Of a stretch of 15,115 nucleotides of DNA, positions 7,460-15,115 are shown in pieces (the stretch's first letter is position 1; every line of letters begins with the position of its first letter). A program made the position numbers and the translations under genes. The notes under the pieces were generated by a model. That model saw nothing but the letters and a program-made list of their open reading frames with translations. It made no database searches and was not told the DNA's origin. The stretch comes from an uncultured Ignavibacteria bacterium (GTDB taxonomy: Bacteria > Bacteroidota > Ignavibacteria > Ignavibacteriales > Melioribacteraceae): the NCBI GenBank assembly GCA_937930275.1, contig CALGLM010000450.1, positions 1-15,115 of the forward strand. The letters are read 5' to 3'.

Positions 7460-8428
7460 ATGATTTTAACGGTAACACTTAACCCATTATTAGAAAAAAG
7501 GCTTTATTTTGCAGAACTTAATTTAAACAGCAATAATAGAAGCATTAAAGAAGAATTTAAATCAGGCGGAAAAGGAATTAATGTTAGCCGCCAGCTTAAC
7601 AAACTTGGTATTAATAACCAAGCTATTACTTATTTAGGCGGACAAACCGGTAAAGATTTACGAAGAATTTTAACCGAAGAGAATATTAATTTTTATGCTG
7701 TTTCATCTAAAGCTAATACTCGTGAAGCAGTAGTGGCAATTGATATGTCCGAAAATTCCGCTACTACTCTATTTCCTCCCAATCCCATAATTTCCGATTC
7801 GGAAGCTAACGATTTTGCATCAAAACTTGAACGAATGATAATGAATTGTTCAATTGTAATATTTTCGGGAAGTTCTCCAAATAGTAGCACGGATTTTATT
7901 TTCCCCTATGGTATTGAATTAGCTAACAAGTATGATAAAGTTTCTATTTTAGATACATACGGAATTCACCTTGAAGAATGTATTAAGGCAAAACCTACCG
8001 TAATTCATAATAATGTAGAGGAAATAAAATCTTCGTTGCAAGTTTCATTAAATAACGAAGACGATTACACAAATTATTTAAAAGAATTATATAAAAAAGA
8101 TATTAAGCTTGCCTTTATTACAAACGGAGCAAATTATACATATTGTTCTAAATTTAATTTCCATTATAAAATAACAAACCCAAAAGTTAATCCAATAGAT
8201 GCAACAGGAAGTGGCGATGCTTTTGTTGCCGGTTTAGCCTACGGTTTAGAAAAAGACCTTGTTTACGATGAATTTATTAAAATTGCTTCTGCACTTGGTG
8301 CATATAATGCTTCGGTTTTAGATACATGTAATTTTGATTATGATACAATATCACCTCTTATTAATTCCGTTATTGTAGAACCTATCGGTAAAAAAATGAA
8401 ATTAATTGATGACAGTCCGACTATTTAG
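7460..8428 (+). CDS. PfkB-family sugar (phosphate) kinase, 1-phosphofructokinase-like
   Basis: Cytosolic ribokinase-superfamily enzyme that phosphorylates a sugar or sugar phosphate with ATP. The 322 residues are laid out as in the FruK/LacC/PfkB hexose kinase branch: LTVTLNP at the N-terminus, the GGKGINVSRQLNKLG glycine motif (G36, G37, K38), and the C-terminal DATGSGDAF with catalytic D253. Two positions differ from the branch consensus. The family's Asp in NPALD/NPSLD is Glu (E12), and the KPN-x-x-E segment reads H183-N184-N185-V-E-E188, keeping only N and E. Both sit at or near the substrate/ATP-Mg region, so substrate should not be assumed to be fructose-1-phosphate. It starts 14 bases after the GWxTD gene without a clear Shine-Dalgarno and overlaps the next start by 20 bases. 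Confidence 0.85.
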   Translation: MILTVTLNPLLEKRLYFAELNLNSNNRSIKEEFKSGGKGINVSRQLNKLGINNQAITYLGGQTGKDLRRILTEENINFYAVSSKANTREAVVAIDMSENSATTLFPPNPIISDSEANDFASKLERMIMNCSIVIFSGSSPNSSTDFIFPYGIELANKYDKVSILDTYGIHLEECIKAKPTVIHNNVEEIKSSLQVSLNNEDDYTNYLKELYKKDIKLAFITNGANYTYCSKFNFHYKITNPKVNPIDATGSGDAFVAGLAYGLEKDLVYDEFIKIASALGAYNASVLDTCNFDYDTISPLINSVIVEPIGKKMKLIDDSPTI

Positions 8429-10175
8429 TAATTTTGTTTTATTTGTTTTATTTTCTTTTAATATAGCTTTTTCGCAACAAGTAAAAAATATTAATGTTTT
8501 TACAAAAAAATTGAATGCGGAAATTTTTAATAACGTAACCACAAAATTTATTAATACAAAAATAGATTCATCCACAACCGACTCGTTAAAAAGAACAATT
8601 TCACAAACGTTAATAAATAAATCTTATTATAGTTTTCGCTTTGATTCCATAGCTGTTTTTATACCTCAAGATAGTTCTTTTGCGGATATATTCGTTTATT
8701 TGGACGAAGGTTATAAAACTATTATAAAAGACATTGTTTCTTACGGATTAAATAGTACCGATAGTATATCCGTTAAAGAAAAGCTTTCATTTTTACAAGA
8801 GGAGGGATTAAACAAAGGAACAATAGAAAATTCTTTTGCCGAAATTTTAACCGATTTCGAAAATTCCGGTCATCCCTTCTCGTCAATAAAAATTAAAAGT
8901 ATTATTTCAGAACCCGATAGTGTTGAAGAAGTAAATTATGCAACACTTTATTTAGACTTTAATAAAAAAGAAAAAAGCGGAATAGATAGCATTTTGGTAG
9001 AAGGGAACTCTAAAACTAAAGTTTTTGTGATAAAACGTGCAATCGGAATTGAAGAAGGAGAACCTTACAATCAAGAAAAAATCGATTTAATCCCTAATAG
9101 GTTAAATAGGTTACGTTTTTTTGAACCTGTTCAAATTCCCGAATATTTTATCGGTAAAAACGGAAAAGGAATTTTAAAAATAAGTATTAAAGAAGCCGAG
9201 ACTAATAATTTTGACGGAGTTTTAGGATACGTTCCCGGAGCAAACGATAACGAAAAAGGTTACTTTGTTGGATTTATAAATATAAACTTACGGAATATCT
9301 TCGGTACTGGAAGAGGTGCTAATATAAAATGGCAGCAAATTAATAGGCACAGTCAAGAGTTTGAATTAAAATACTTAGAGCCATGGGTATTTGATTACCC
9401 TTTTAATATAAACTTAAATTTATATCAAAAAAAACAAGACACTTTGTACGTCCAACGTTCGTACGGAGGAAGTCTTGAATATTTGGCAACAGAAGATATT
9501 TCGGCATTACTAAATTTATCCTTTAACTCTACTATTCCTACCGAAAATTTATATTCAAAATTTACAGTATATAATTCTACTACAATTTCAACCGGTTTAA
9601 GTTTTGTTATGGATACTCGTGATGATTTTTATGCCCCGAGAAAAGGAGTGTTTTTTAATACGGGCTATAAATTTAGTACAAAAAAAATTAGCGGTCCATT
9701 AAAATATTTAACGGTTGATACAAAAACTAAAATAGAACTGCAAAAATACGAAGTTGATTTTGAGTTGTTTTACGAACTTTTTTACAGACAGATAATTGCA
9801 TTAACAATGCACGGTAAAGAATTAAAAGGCGACTTAATAGAAGTAAGTGATTTATTTGAACTTGGGGGTAATAATACTTTGCGGGGATACAGAGAGCGAC
9901 AATTTTTAGGAAATAGAGTACTTTGGTCTAACTTGGAATTTCGCTCGTTATTAACCCGAAGGTCATATGCTTTTATTTTTTTTGATAACGGATATGTTTT
10001 GAGGAATTCGGATAATACAACTCAAACCGAAAAACAATCGTTATACAAATATGGTTACGGGTTTGGCTTAAGTTTAGAAACGGGTGTCGGAGTACTAAAA
10101 GTAAGTTACGCAATTGCCGGCGGCGGAAATATAAACGAAGGGTTTATTCATTTTGGGATAGCCAACGAATTTTAA
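8409..10175 (+). CDS. TamA-like Omp85 outer-membrane assembly protein
   Basis: Omp85-superfamily beta-barrel that inserts or translocates proteins at the outer membrane. I chose the ATG at 8409; a TTG at 8406 lies one codon upstream. This gives 588 residues with a signal peptide (1-23, ending FSQ). The periplasmic part (about 24-270) looks like three POTRA domains; the last is clearest, from DSILVEGNSKTKVFVIKRAI to about residue 265. The barrel holds the Omp85 core motif LRGYRERQF (L491-R492-G493-Y494) and ends GFIHFGIANEF, a C-terminal Phe strand. Three POTRAs and this length fit TamA (about 577 residues) better than BamA (five POTRAs, about 800). No TamB-type gene is visible. It overlaps the kinase gene by 20 bases, and its stop overlaps the convergent gene by four bases. 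Confidence 0.88.
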   Translation: MTVRLFSNFVLFVLFSFNIAFSQQVKNINVFTKKLNAEIFNNVTTKFINTKIDSSTTDSLKRTISQTLINKSYYSFRFDSIAVFIPQDSSFADIFVYLDEGYKTIIKDIVSYGLNSTDSISVKEKLSFLQEEGLNKGTIENSFAEILTDFENSGHPFSSIKIKSIISEPDSVEEVNYATLYLDFNKKEKSGIDSILVEGNSKTKVFVIKRAIGIEEGEPYNQEKIDLIPNRLNRLRFFEPVQIPEYFIGKNGKGILKISIKEAETNNFDGVLGYVPGANDNEKGYFVGFININLRNIFGTGRGANIKWQQINRHSQEFELKYLEPWVFDYPFNINLNLYQKKQDTLYVQRSYGGSLEYLATEDISALLNLSFNSTIPTENLYSKFTVYNSTTISTGLSFVMDTRDDFYAPRKGVFFNTGYKFSTKKISGPLKYLTVDTKTKIELQKYEVDFELFYELFYRQIIALTMHGKELKGDLIEVSDLFELGGNNTLRGYRERQFLGNRVLWSNLEFRSLLTRRSYAFIFFDNGYVLRNSDNTTQTEKQSLYKYGYGFGLSLETGVGVLKVSYAIAGGGNINEGFIHFGIANEF

Positions 10176-10591
10176 TAATTCGGAACTCTAAAATTAATAA
10201 CTTTTTCTTCGTAAAATAAAACTGTTCCGTCATATCCGTGTTCATCTTTATAATACCAAATTTCGGTCAAACCTTTTTCAGTATGAACGGGAATTCCGAT
10301 TATTGATTTTACGGTTTCTTTACCCATTCCTTTTTGCAACTTTAACCAGGTATTAGTTAAATATTTATAAAAAAAATTCGTAGAATCTCGTTTCAAAAAA
10401 TCTTTACTACCTAAAATATCAATGCTGTTTTTGGGTGAAATTGATTCATTTTCCTTTAGAACGTAAGCATTTTTAAACGGAACATACGGTTTACTATTAA
10501 GGAATAAAGATTCCATATAAATATAAACTAAAACATAAATAATTATTACCAGAAAAATAAACGGCAAGACCGAATTATCGGTTATCTTCAT
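10172..10591 (-). CDS. Membrane-anchored BamE/SmpA-like protein
   Basis: A 139-residue protein with one N-terminal hydrophobic helix (about residues 9-26) and a soluble C-terminal domain. Residues about 82-137 read LQKGMGKETVKSIIGIP, then EIWYYKD and VLFYEEKVINFRV. This matches the BamE/SmpA-OmlA fold signature (LxxGMxxxxVxxxxGxP, then a W-Y-Y strand). Classical BamE is an outer-membrane lipoprotein, but this protein has no cysteine at all, so it cannot be lipidated and is probably anchored in the inner membrane with the domain in the periplasm. AAGGGG precedes the start. It lies 90 bases after the kinase gene on the same strand and is tail-to-tail with the Omp85 gene, whose stop it overlaps. 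Family assignment is moderate; a generic PepSY/BLIP-like fold is the alternative. Confidence 0.65.
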   Translation of the reverse strand: MKITDNSVLPFIFLVIIIYVLVYIYMESLFLNSKPYVPFKNAYVLKENESISPKNSIDILGSKDFLKRDSTNFFYKYLTNTWLKLQKGMGKETVKSIIGIPVHTEKGLTEIWYYKDEHGYDGTVLFYEEKVINFRVPNY

Positions 10592-10681
10592 TTTAATTAC
10601 CCCTTATAAATTTAACTTATGCTTAACCTTTTAATCTAACTAAAACTATGCAATAAATTACCGAGCCAACCGACCGAAAAC

Positions 10682-12946
10682 TTAATTTAGGGGTAATGTT
10701 ACAATAAATTCCGCACCCTTACCCAAATTACCGTTAATAGCTAAACTTCCTTTTTGGGCAGCAATAAAATCTTTGCAAACCTTTAAACCTATGCCGCTCC
10801 CTTTTTCATTGTTTGTTCCTTTTACCGAATTAATTTTATCATCATTTAATATAGCTTTAATTACATCTTCAGATATACCTCGACCGCTATCTTTAACAGA
10901 TAACACTAAATTTCCGTTTTCCTTTTTACAGCCGATAAATATTGAACCCCCGTTTGGCGTAAACTTAATTGAGTTTGAAAACAAATTCCTAATTATTGTT
11001 TTGGTCATTTCTTTATCTGCATTAATAGCTGTATCTATATTAAATTCTGTCTCTATTGTTATTTCTTTTAGTTTTACGTTTAAGTTATTTTGATTTATTA
11101 TGCTATTTATCTCGTCAACAACATTAAAGTTTGTATAATTAGGAGTAATACTTTCTTGTTGAAGTCTTGCCCATTTCGATAAGTTATCAATCATATCTAC
11201 TAACGATTGAGAAGAAAAAAGTAATATATCTGCATGCTCTTTAATCTCTTGTAACCCCGATTTTTCGGCATGTTCTTTTATAATGGTTGCAAAACCAATT
11301 ATGCTAAAAAAAGGATTCTTCAGATCATGCGCAATAATAGAAAACAGTTTATGCTTTGTATCATTTGCCAAAGCAAGTTGACTGTTTTTTTCTACAAGTT
11401 CGTCATTAACCGATAATAAATTTTGATTTTTTATTTTTATCTCCTTATTAAGCTTACGAACTTTATATAGTTGATACGATATTACAATAAATGATATACC
11501 TATTATAAGTGCTAAGTATCTATAAAAATCATAAATCTTTTTATTGTTATCAATAATTGTTTTTTGTAACTCGTTCTCTTTTTTTAACCTTCGGCTAATT
11601 TCGGTCGATTTTTCAATAGAACTTTTAATATCCCTTTCGTTTATTAAATTTACTATATTTTCATTTAATATTTTTTCTTTAAGCTGATTGTACTTTTCCA
11701 AATAATCTACTGCTTTTTCAAAGTTTTTAAGCGCTTTGTTTATTTTATACAAATTAAAATAATTATCCCTTTGAATAACCGAATACCTATTTCCCGATGA
11801 AATTTCTAATGCTTCCTCCGCATCTTTTAATGCCAGATCGTATTTTTTATCTATTAAGTAAATTTCACTTCTTTTTGTTAACAACAAAGCAATTACAAAT
11901 TTATCTAAAATTTTATCTTTGTTATTTAAACCCATGTTATAATATTTTAAGGCTTCTTTAAAATTCAAATCTGATTGATATAACTTACCGTATAGATAAT
12001 AAACATCCGTCAACAATAAATCTCTTTTGGCAAGTTTGTAATACTCTAACGAGTAATCTAAAAACATCTTTGCTTTATCAAATTGATTTATTTCCAAATA
12101 CAAATCAGCCAACCTTCTAAAAGTATAAGCCGTACCGTAGTAATCTTGTTTTTGTTTAGCAAAAACAAGTCCCCTTTGCATATATTCTTCTGCTCTTTGA
12201 TAATACTTTAACCTTTGAAATACAAGTCCTAAGTTATTAAGAGTTAAAAGTAAAATAGACGTATCTTTACCCGCAATACAAAAATACTCGGCTTTAGTGT
12301 AGCTTAAATGAGCATTTAATAAATCTCCCTTTTTCCAATAAATAACACCAAGTGCATTATAAGCATGTCCTAATGCAGCAGTATCTTTTAATTTTAACCT
12401 AAGTTCTATGTTTTTGTTTGCAAAAATTTCCGCCGAATCCAATTCGCCCGTAAGAATATAATTTTGAGCGAGTGATTTTACAAAAATTGCCAGACTGTTT
12501 AATTCCTTTTTATGGTAACTTGCTTCAAATAGTCGTTTTACCAGTCTGATATTTTTGTTATATAACCCGCCTTTGTAATAATAATCGGTTAACAGTTTAA
12601 ATATTTTTCTAAATTCGGAATTATTATAGTTTTTGCTTTTTTGAATTATATCTGAGGAAATATTTTCAAACTTATCTATTCTGTTAAAGTTTTTATATAC
12701 TTCTATAGGTTTGTAGTAATAATTAATTTTACCCGGATAGCGGCTTTTATTTAGTTCGGATATCAGCATATCCGCATATTTAATAGCTTTTAACGTATCA
12801 TTTTGTTTGTATGAAATGTTAATAAGTTTTGTTAACACTTCATAACGTTTTTCGCTATCAGCGTTGTTAAGTAATTTATTAAGGCTATCTATTTCATTAT
12901 TTGCAATAATACTTGAAAAAAGAAATAACCAAATAATATATTTCAT
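10682..12946 (-). CDS. TPR-containing sensor histidine kinase
   Basis: I start this at the ATG complementary to 12944-12946 (754 residues), because AAAGGA lies five bases upstream and a signal peptide (KYIIWLFLFSSIIA) follows; an extension to 13039 would bury that signal. About seven or more tetratricopeptide repeats fill residues 40-430 (for example AYNALGVIYWKKGDLLNA), then a membrane helix near 476-494 and a coiled-coil linker. The kinase core is complete: H-box FSIIAHDLKNPF with phospho-acceptor H540, N-box IIRNLFSNSIKFT with N658, then DSGRGI and GSGIGLKVC ATP-lid glycines. The TPR domain is placed in the periplasm, so it probably senses a protein or envelope signal. No receiver domain is fused and no response regulator is in the window. 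Confidence 0.93.
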   Translation of the reverse strand: MKYIIWLFLFSSIIANNEIDSLNKLLNNADSEKRYEVLTKLINISYKQNDTLKAIKYADMLISELNKSRYPGKINYYYKPIEVYKNFNRIDKFENISSDIIQKSKNYNNSEFRKIFKLLTDYYYKGGLYNKNIRLVKRLFEASYHKKELNSLAIFVKSLAQNYILTGELDSAEIFANKNIELRLKLKDTAALGHAYNALGVIYWKKGDLLNAHLSYTKAEYFCIAGKDTSILLLTLNNLGLVFQRLKYYQRAEEYMQRGLVFAKQKQDYYGTAYTFRRLADLYLEINQFDKAKMFLDYSLEYYKLAKRDLLLTDVYYLYGKLYQSDLNFKEALKYYNMGLNNKDKILDKFVIALLLTKRSEIYLIDKKYDLALKDAEEALEISSGNRYSVIQRDNYFNLYKINKALKNFEKAVDYLEKYNQLKEKILNENIVNLINERDIKSSIEKSTEISRRLKKENELQKTIIDNNKKIYDFYRYLALIIGISFIVISYQLYKVRKLNKEIKIKNQNLLSVNDELVEKNSQLALANDTKHKLFSIIAHDLKNPFFSIIGFATIIKEHAEKSGLQEIKEHADILLFSSQSLVDMIDNLSKWARLQQESITPNYTNFNVVDEINSIINQNNLNVKLKEITIETEFNIDTAINADKEMTKTIIRNLFSNSIKFTPNGGSIFIGCKKENGNLVLSVKDSGRGISEDVIKAILNDDKINSVKGTNNEKGSGIGLKVCKDFIAAQKGSLAINGNLGKGAEFIVTLPLN

Positions 12947-13001
12947 GTCAATCCTTTTTTTGCAAAAGAAAAATAACATTTTTTTACGTATTTGCAAATA
13001 G

Positions 13002-13031
13002 CAAAGTGATAACAGATTGATATAAAAGCAA
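13002..13031 (-). promoter_or_regulatory. Candidate promoter of the histidine kinase gene
   Basis: Read on the minus strand, TTG (complement of 13029-13031) is followed after 19 bases by TCACTTTG (complement of 13002-13009). This fits the TTG / TAnnTTTG promoter pattern of Bacteroidota with one mismatch at a consensus position. It lies about 55 bases ahead of the chosen start at 12946, which supports that start over the one at 13039. Weak evidence, as the region is AT-rich. Confidence 0.3.
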
Positions 13032-13045
13032 TAAAACAACTAATA

Positions 13046-13084
13046 ATTAATTATTTTTTTTGCAATATTTTTATTAATTATTTT
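13046..13084. repeat. AT-rich 12-base direct repeat upstream of the kinase gene
   Basis: ATTAATTATTTT occurs at 13046-13057 and 13073-13084, 27 bases start to start. The first copy contains a palindromic AATTAATT. It lies between the kinase start and the terminator of the gene beyond. The 260-base stretch 12947-13206 holds only this, the candidate promoter and the terminator hairpin. Confidence 0.35.
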
Positions 13085-13145
13085 AAGCGGAAAAGTTAGG
13101 GAAAATATTTTACAATTGCATAAATAATACTCGTATTAATTAAAT

Positions 13146-13172
13146 GGGGCTACTTAAAACTTAAATAGCCCC
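13146..13172 (-). terminator. Terminator of the amylase-like secreted protein gene
   Basis: GGGGCTA (13146-13152) pairs with TAGCCCC (13166-13172) around a 13-base loop. It is 34 bases beyond the stop codon of the minus-strand gene. The minus-strand sequence after it (ATTTAATTAAT) is AT-rich but without a long T run, so termination strength is uncertain. Confidence 0.65.
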
Positions 13173-13206
13173 GATAATAATACTTATTAACAATAATATT
13201 TTTTAT

Positions 13207-15115
13207 TTATTTTAACAACATCATTTTACGAACGGCAAAATTATAATCAGTTTTAATACTATATAAGTAAACGCCGCTTGCCAAGTTTGAAGCATCAAAC
13301 CTAACATTATGATATCCGGCATTAATAAAATTATCAACTAAAGTTGCAATTTCTCTACCAAGCATATCATAAACAGCTATTTTAACATTTGTAGGTTTTG
13401 GCAAAGCAAACGAAATTGTAGTACTCGGATTGAACGGATTAGGATAATTTGCAAATAATTTAAAATCGGCAGGTATTTTATTGCCTCCGTTTTCATTAAC
13501 TTCAGAAATAAAAATTGTCGGGTCAGGAATGCCGTCTCCGTTTACATCAAAGCTTATTTTAGCTAAGTTTACAAGACTATCAGGTCCGGCATTACCGTCT
13601 ATATCACTGTTATCCGGAGCAGAATCTCCTCCGCCCCAATTAAATCCGCCGGCAACAACGGCAATCATTTTTATCTCTGCATTACTCGGAACAATTCCGG
13701 CACCCAGACCATAAATATCATTCCATGAAATTGCACATTCGCTATCGTAACCGTTTATTCCCCTTGCCGAATTAATTTTATTAGAAATATTTGTAGCACT
13801 GTTTCCGCTTATTATTAATGCTGAAGGTTTTGTTAAATAATACGCAGCAGTAAATAAATCTATTCCGTCATACGATCTAAATCTAAAATTTTTGGGATAC
13901 TCACCGTTATAACCCATTGTTGAATTAAAGTTCGTAATTCCTCCGGCTTTAGTATCCATGTAAAGCATTAATGTATTATTTTTATCATTAATATAATAAT
14001 CAATTCCAACATATAACGAATCGGAATCCCAAGTTGAGTAAATTGCAAATACCTCGTTATTAAGCGAATCGGGAGTTCTCCAGTAACTATCGCTATCGGA
14101 ATCTGCAATTACCAACCAGCTTTCTAACCAATCGTCTTCTGACAAATTAACATTACCGTCAATTTTTGGTTTTCCGTAAGTTGCAATTAAAGTATCTTCG
14201 GAACTTTTTACCGTTAATCTAAAAGCTGTTGTATCATATACTCCTTTATTATCGGTTACGGTTAAGATAATATTAAACAATCCGGTATCTTCTTGTGCGG
14301 GTGTACCGCTTAACAATCCGCTTAACATATCAATATTTAACCAATTTGGTTTTTGATATAGAAAATACTTTAATGTATCATTATCTAAATCAGTTGCAAT
14401 TACTTGTCTTTCAAATCTTTTTGTTGCAAATGCAACCGTATCAGTTAAAGACGTAAATGTAGGTTTCCTGTTTAATAATACAACAACCTTAAAAGTATCA
14501 ACCGCAAAAGCATTAAAATTATCCGAGACTTTAAATATTACATTATATTCCCCAATATCGCCGTTACCCGGTCTTCCGCTAATTATTCCCGTTTCGGAAA
14601 CAGTTAACCAATTTGGATTATTAGAAATAGAAAATGTTAAGTTGTTATTGTCAGCATCTGCAAAAATCGGTTTAATGCTAAACATTGAACCCGTATATGC
14701 AATATAATCGGAAATTACTTGTAAAACCGGTGCATGGTTTATGGAATGAGTAGTATCGGGAACATAAACGGCATACCCGCGAGGAGGAGCCCATAATTCG
14801 ACTCGTCCGTCATTTTGTGCCGTTTTATCCATTGCCTTTCCGGTATAATCTCTAAACACTTGATTAGGATGATTAGAATTTACCCATACTCCGCGCCATT
14901 CCGTAGGGTGGTTATTAAGCACTAAAAATACTTGCGGTTTTCCGTCACCGCCGTTTCGTGAAGCTATATACAAATTTTTTGCTAAATCGTTTTGGTTACC
15001 GTTACCTCCTAAGTACCAAGGATTTAATCCGCTTCGTTTTGTAGTACTCCCGTAAACAAAAGTTTTTCTAATCCATATCAAAGTATCAATTTTACCGGCA
15101 AATCCGTAATCAAAA
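13207..15115 (-). CDS. Alpha-amylase-like secreted protein, C-terminal part, with T9SS sorting tail (5' truncated by window edge)
   Basis: The frame is open to the window edge, so the catalytic barrel lies outside; a TTG at 15081 is not a real start. Positions below count from there. Residues 1-108 look like the end of a GH13 alpha-amylase and its C-terminal beta domain (LVLNNHPTEWRGVWV, NQVFRDYTGK, WAPPRGYAVY). Two Ig-like putative (He_PIG) repeats follow at about 113-200 and 205-292; both keep the pattern D-x-D/N-x-x-L, PNWL and G-x-x-S/G-x-P. Residues about 297-520 resemble a CBM9/DOMON-type carbohydrate-binding domain (KPKIDGNVNLSEDDW, DSLYVGIDYY). Residues 540-624 are a T9SS type A sorting domain, starting FKLFANYPNPFNPST and ending RKMMLLK. 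The protein is probably exported by T9SS to act on starch-like glucans. A hairpin terminator follows. Confidence 0.88.
   Translation of the reverse strand, partial: FDYGFAGKIDTLIWIRKTFVYGSTTKRSGLNPWYLGGNGNQNDLAKNLYIASRNGGDGKPQVFLVLNNHPTEWRGVWVNSNHPNQVFRDYTGKAMDKTAQNDGRVELWAPPRGYAVYVPDTTHSINHAPVLQVISDYIAYTGSMFSIKPIFADADNNNLTFSISNNPNWLTVSETGIISGRPGNGDIGEYNVIFKVSDNFNAFAVDTFKVVVLLNRKPTFTSLTDTVAFATKRFERQVIATDLDNDTLKYFLYQKPNWLNIDMLSGLLSGTPAQEDTGLFNIILTVTDNKGVYDTTAFRLTVKSSEDTLIATYGKPKIDGNVNLSEDDWLESWLVIADSDSDSYWRTPDSLNNEVFAIYSTWDSDSLYVGIDYYINDKNNTLMLYMDTKAGGITNFNSTMGYNGEYPKNFRFRSYDGIDLFTAAYYLTKPSALIISGNSATNISNKINSARGINGYDSECAISWNDIYGLGAGIVPSNAEIKMIAVVAGGFNWGGGDSAPDNSDIDGNAGPDSLVNLAKISFDVNGDGIPDPTIFISEVNENGGNKIPADFKLFANYPNPFNPSTTISFALPKPTNVKIAVYDMLGREIATLVDNFINAGYHNVRFDASNLASGVYLYSIKTDYNFAVRKMMLLK

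Noticed and set aside
8406..8408. TTG start for the Omp85 gene
   Set aside because: An ATG follows immediately at 8409 and gives the same signal peptide, so the TTG start is unnecessary.
10773..11093. Plus-strand open frame opposite the kinase ATP-binding domain
   Set aside because: It is antisense to strongly conserved N-, G1- and G2-box codons, and its product shows no domain features.
12947..13039. N-terminal extension of the histidine kinase to an ATG at 13039
   Set aside because: It would bury a good signal peptide and skip the AAAGGA site five bases before the ATG at 12946; the extra residues look like translated untranslated region.
13046..13084. Considering the AT-rich repeat as an origin or attachment site
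   Set aside because: There are only two 12-base A/T-only copies, with no DnaA boxes, integrase gene or tRNA nearby; chance repetition is likely.
13481..13714. Plus-strand open frame inside the amylase-like gene
   Set aside because: It is antisense to the CBM9-like region, low in complexity (Pro/Ser/Leu rich) and without a ribosome binding site.

Overview
The window is AT-rich bacterial DNA with no RNA gene, insertion sequence or CRISPR array. The protein at the right end finishes in a type IX secretion (T9SS) sorting tail containing YPNPFNPSTTI, the form common in Ignavibacteria and their relatives in the Bacteroidota/Chlorobi group. The low GC, the GWxTD protein and the TorF/Gcw_chp-like barrel fit the same group. 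Placement is by recognition of sequence style, not by a tree; class Ignavibacteria is my best guess.

Layout. (1) 1-770, plus: the C-terminal half of NrfA, the pentaheme nitrite reductase making ammonium, cut by the window edge and followed by a hairpin terminator. (2) 946-1498, plus: a perfect CRP/FNR-type palindrome in front of a small secreted beta-barrel-like protein. (3) 1519-1559: a hairpin shared with the convergent minus-strand pair at 1573-2485, which is a Gcw_chp/TorF-like outer-membrane barrel preceded by a 54-residue single-pass membrane protein. (4) 2687-10175, plus: seven tightly packed genes. They are a CPBP intramembrane protease, a zinc-ribbon/DUF2007 protein, CdsA (CDP-diacylglycerol synthase), RimO (ribosomal protein S12 methylthiotransferase), a secreted GWxTD protein, a PfkB-type sugar kinase and a TamA-like Omp85 protein with about three POTRA domains. 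(5) 10172-12946, minus: a TPR-containing sensor histidine kinase, then a membrane-anchored BamE/SmpA-like protein whose 3' end overlaps the Omp85 gene. (6) 13146-15115, minus: a terminator and the C-terminal part of a large secreted alpha-amylase-like protein (GH13 C-terminal domain, two Ig-like repeats, a CBM9-like domain, T9SS tail).

How they fit together. The left part concerns anaerobic nitrite respiration and outer-membrane proteins probably controlled by a CRP/FNR-family regulator. The central operon mixes phospholipid synthesis, outer-membrane assembly and membrane proteolysis with RimO and a sugar kinase, so it reads as an envelope-biogenesis cluster with two passengers. The right part is polysaccharide degradation by T9SS secretion. 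I see no clear defence, mobile or biosynthetic system. The items most worth following are the 54-aa protein paired with the TorF-like barrel, the CRP/FNR palindrome, the lipobox-free BamE-like protein beside the TamA-like gene, and the sugar kinase with altered signature residues.
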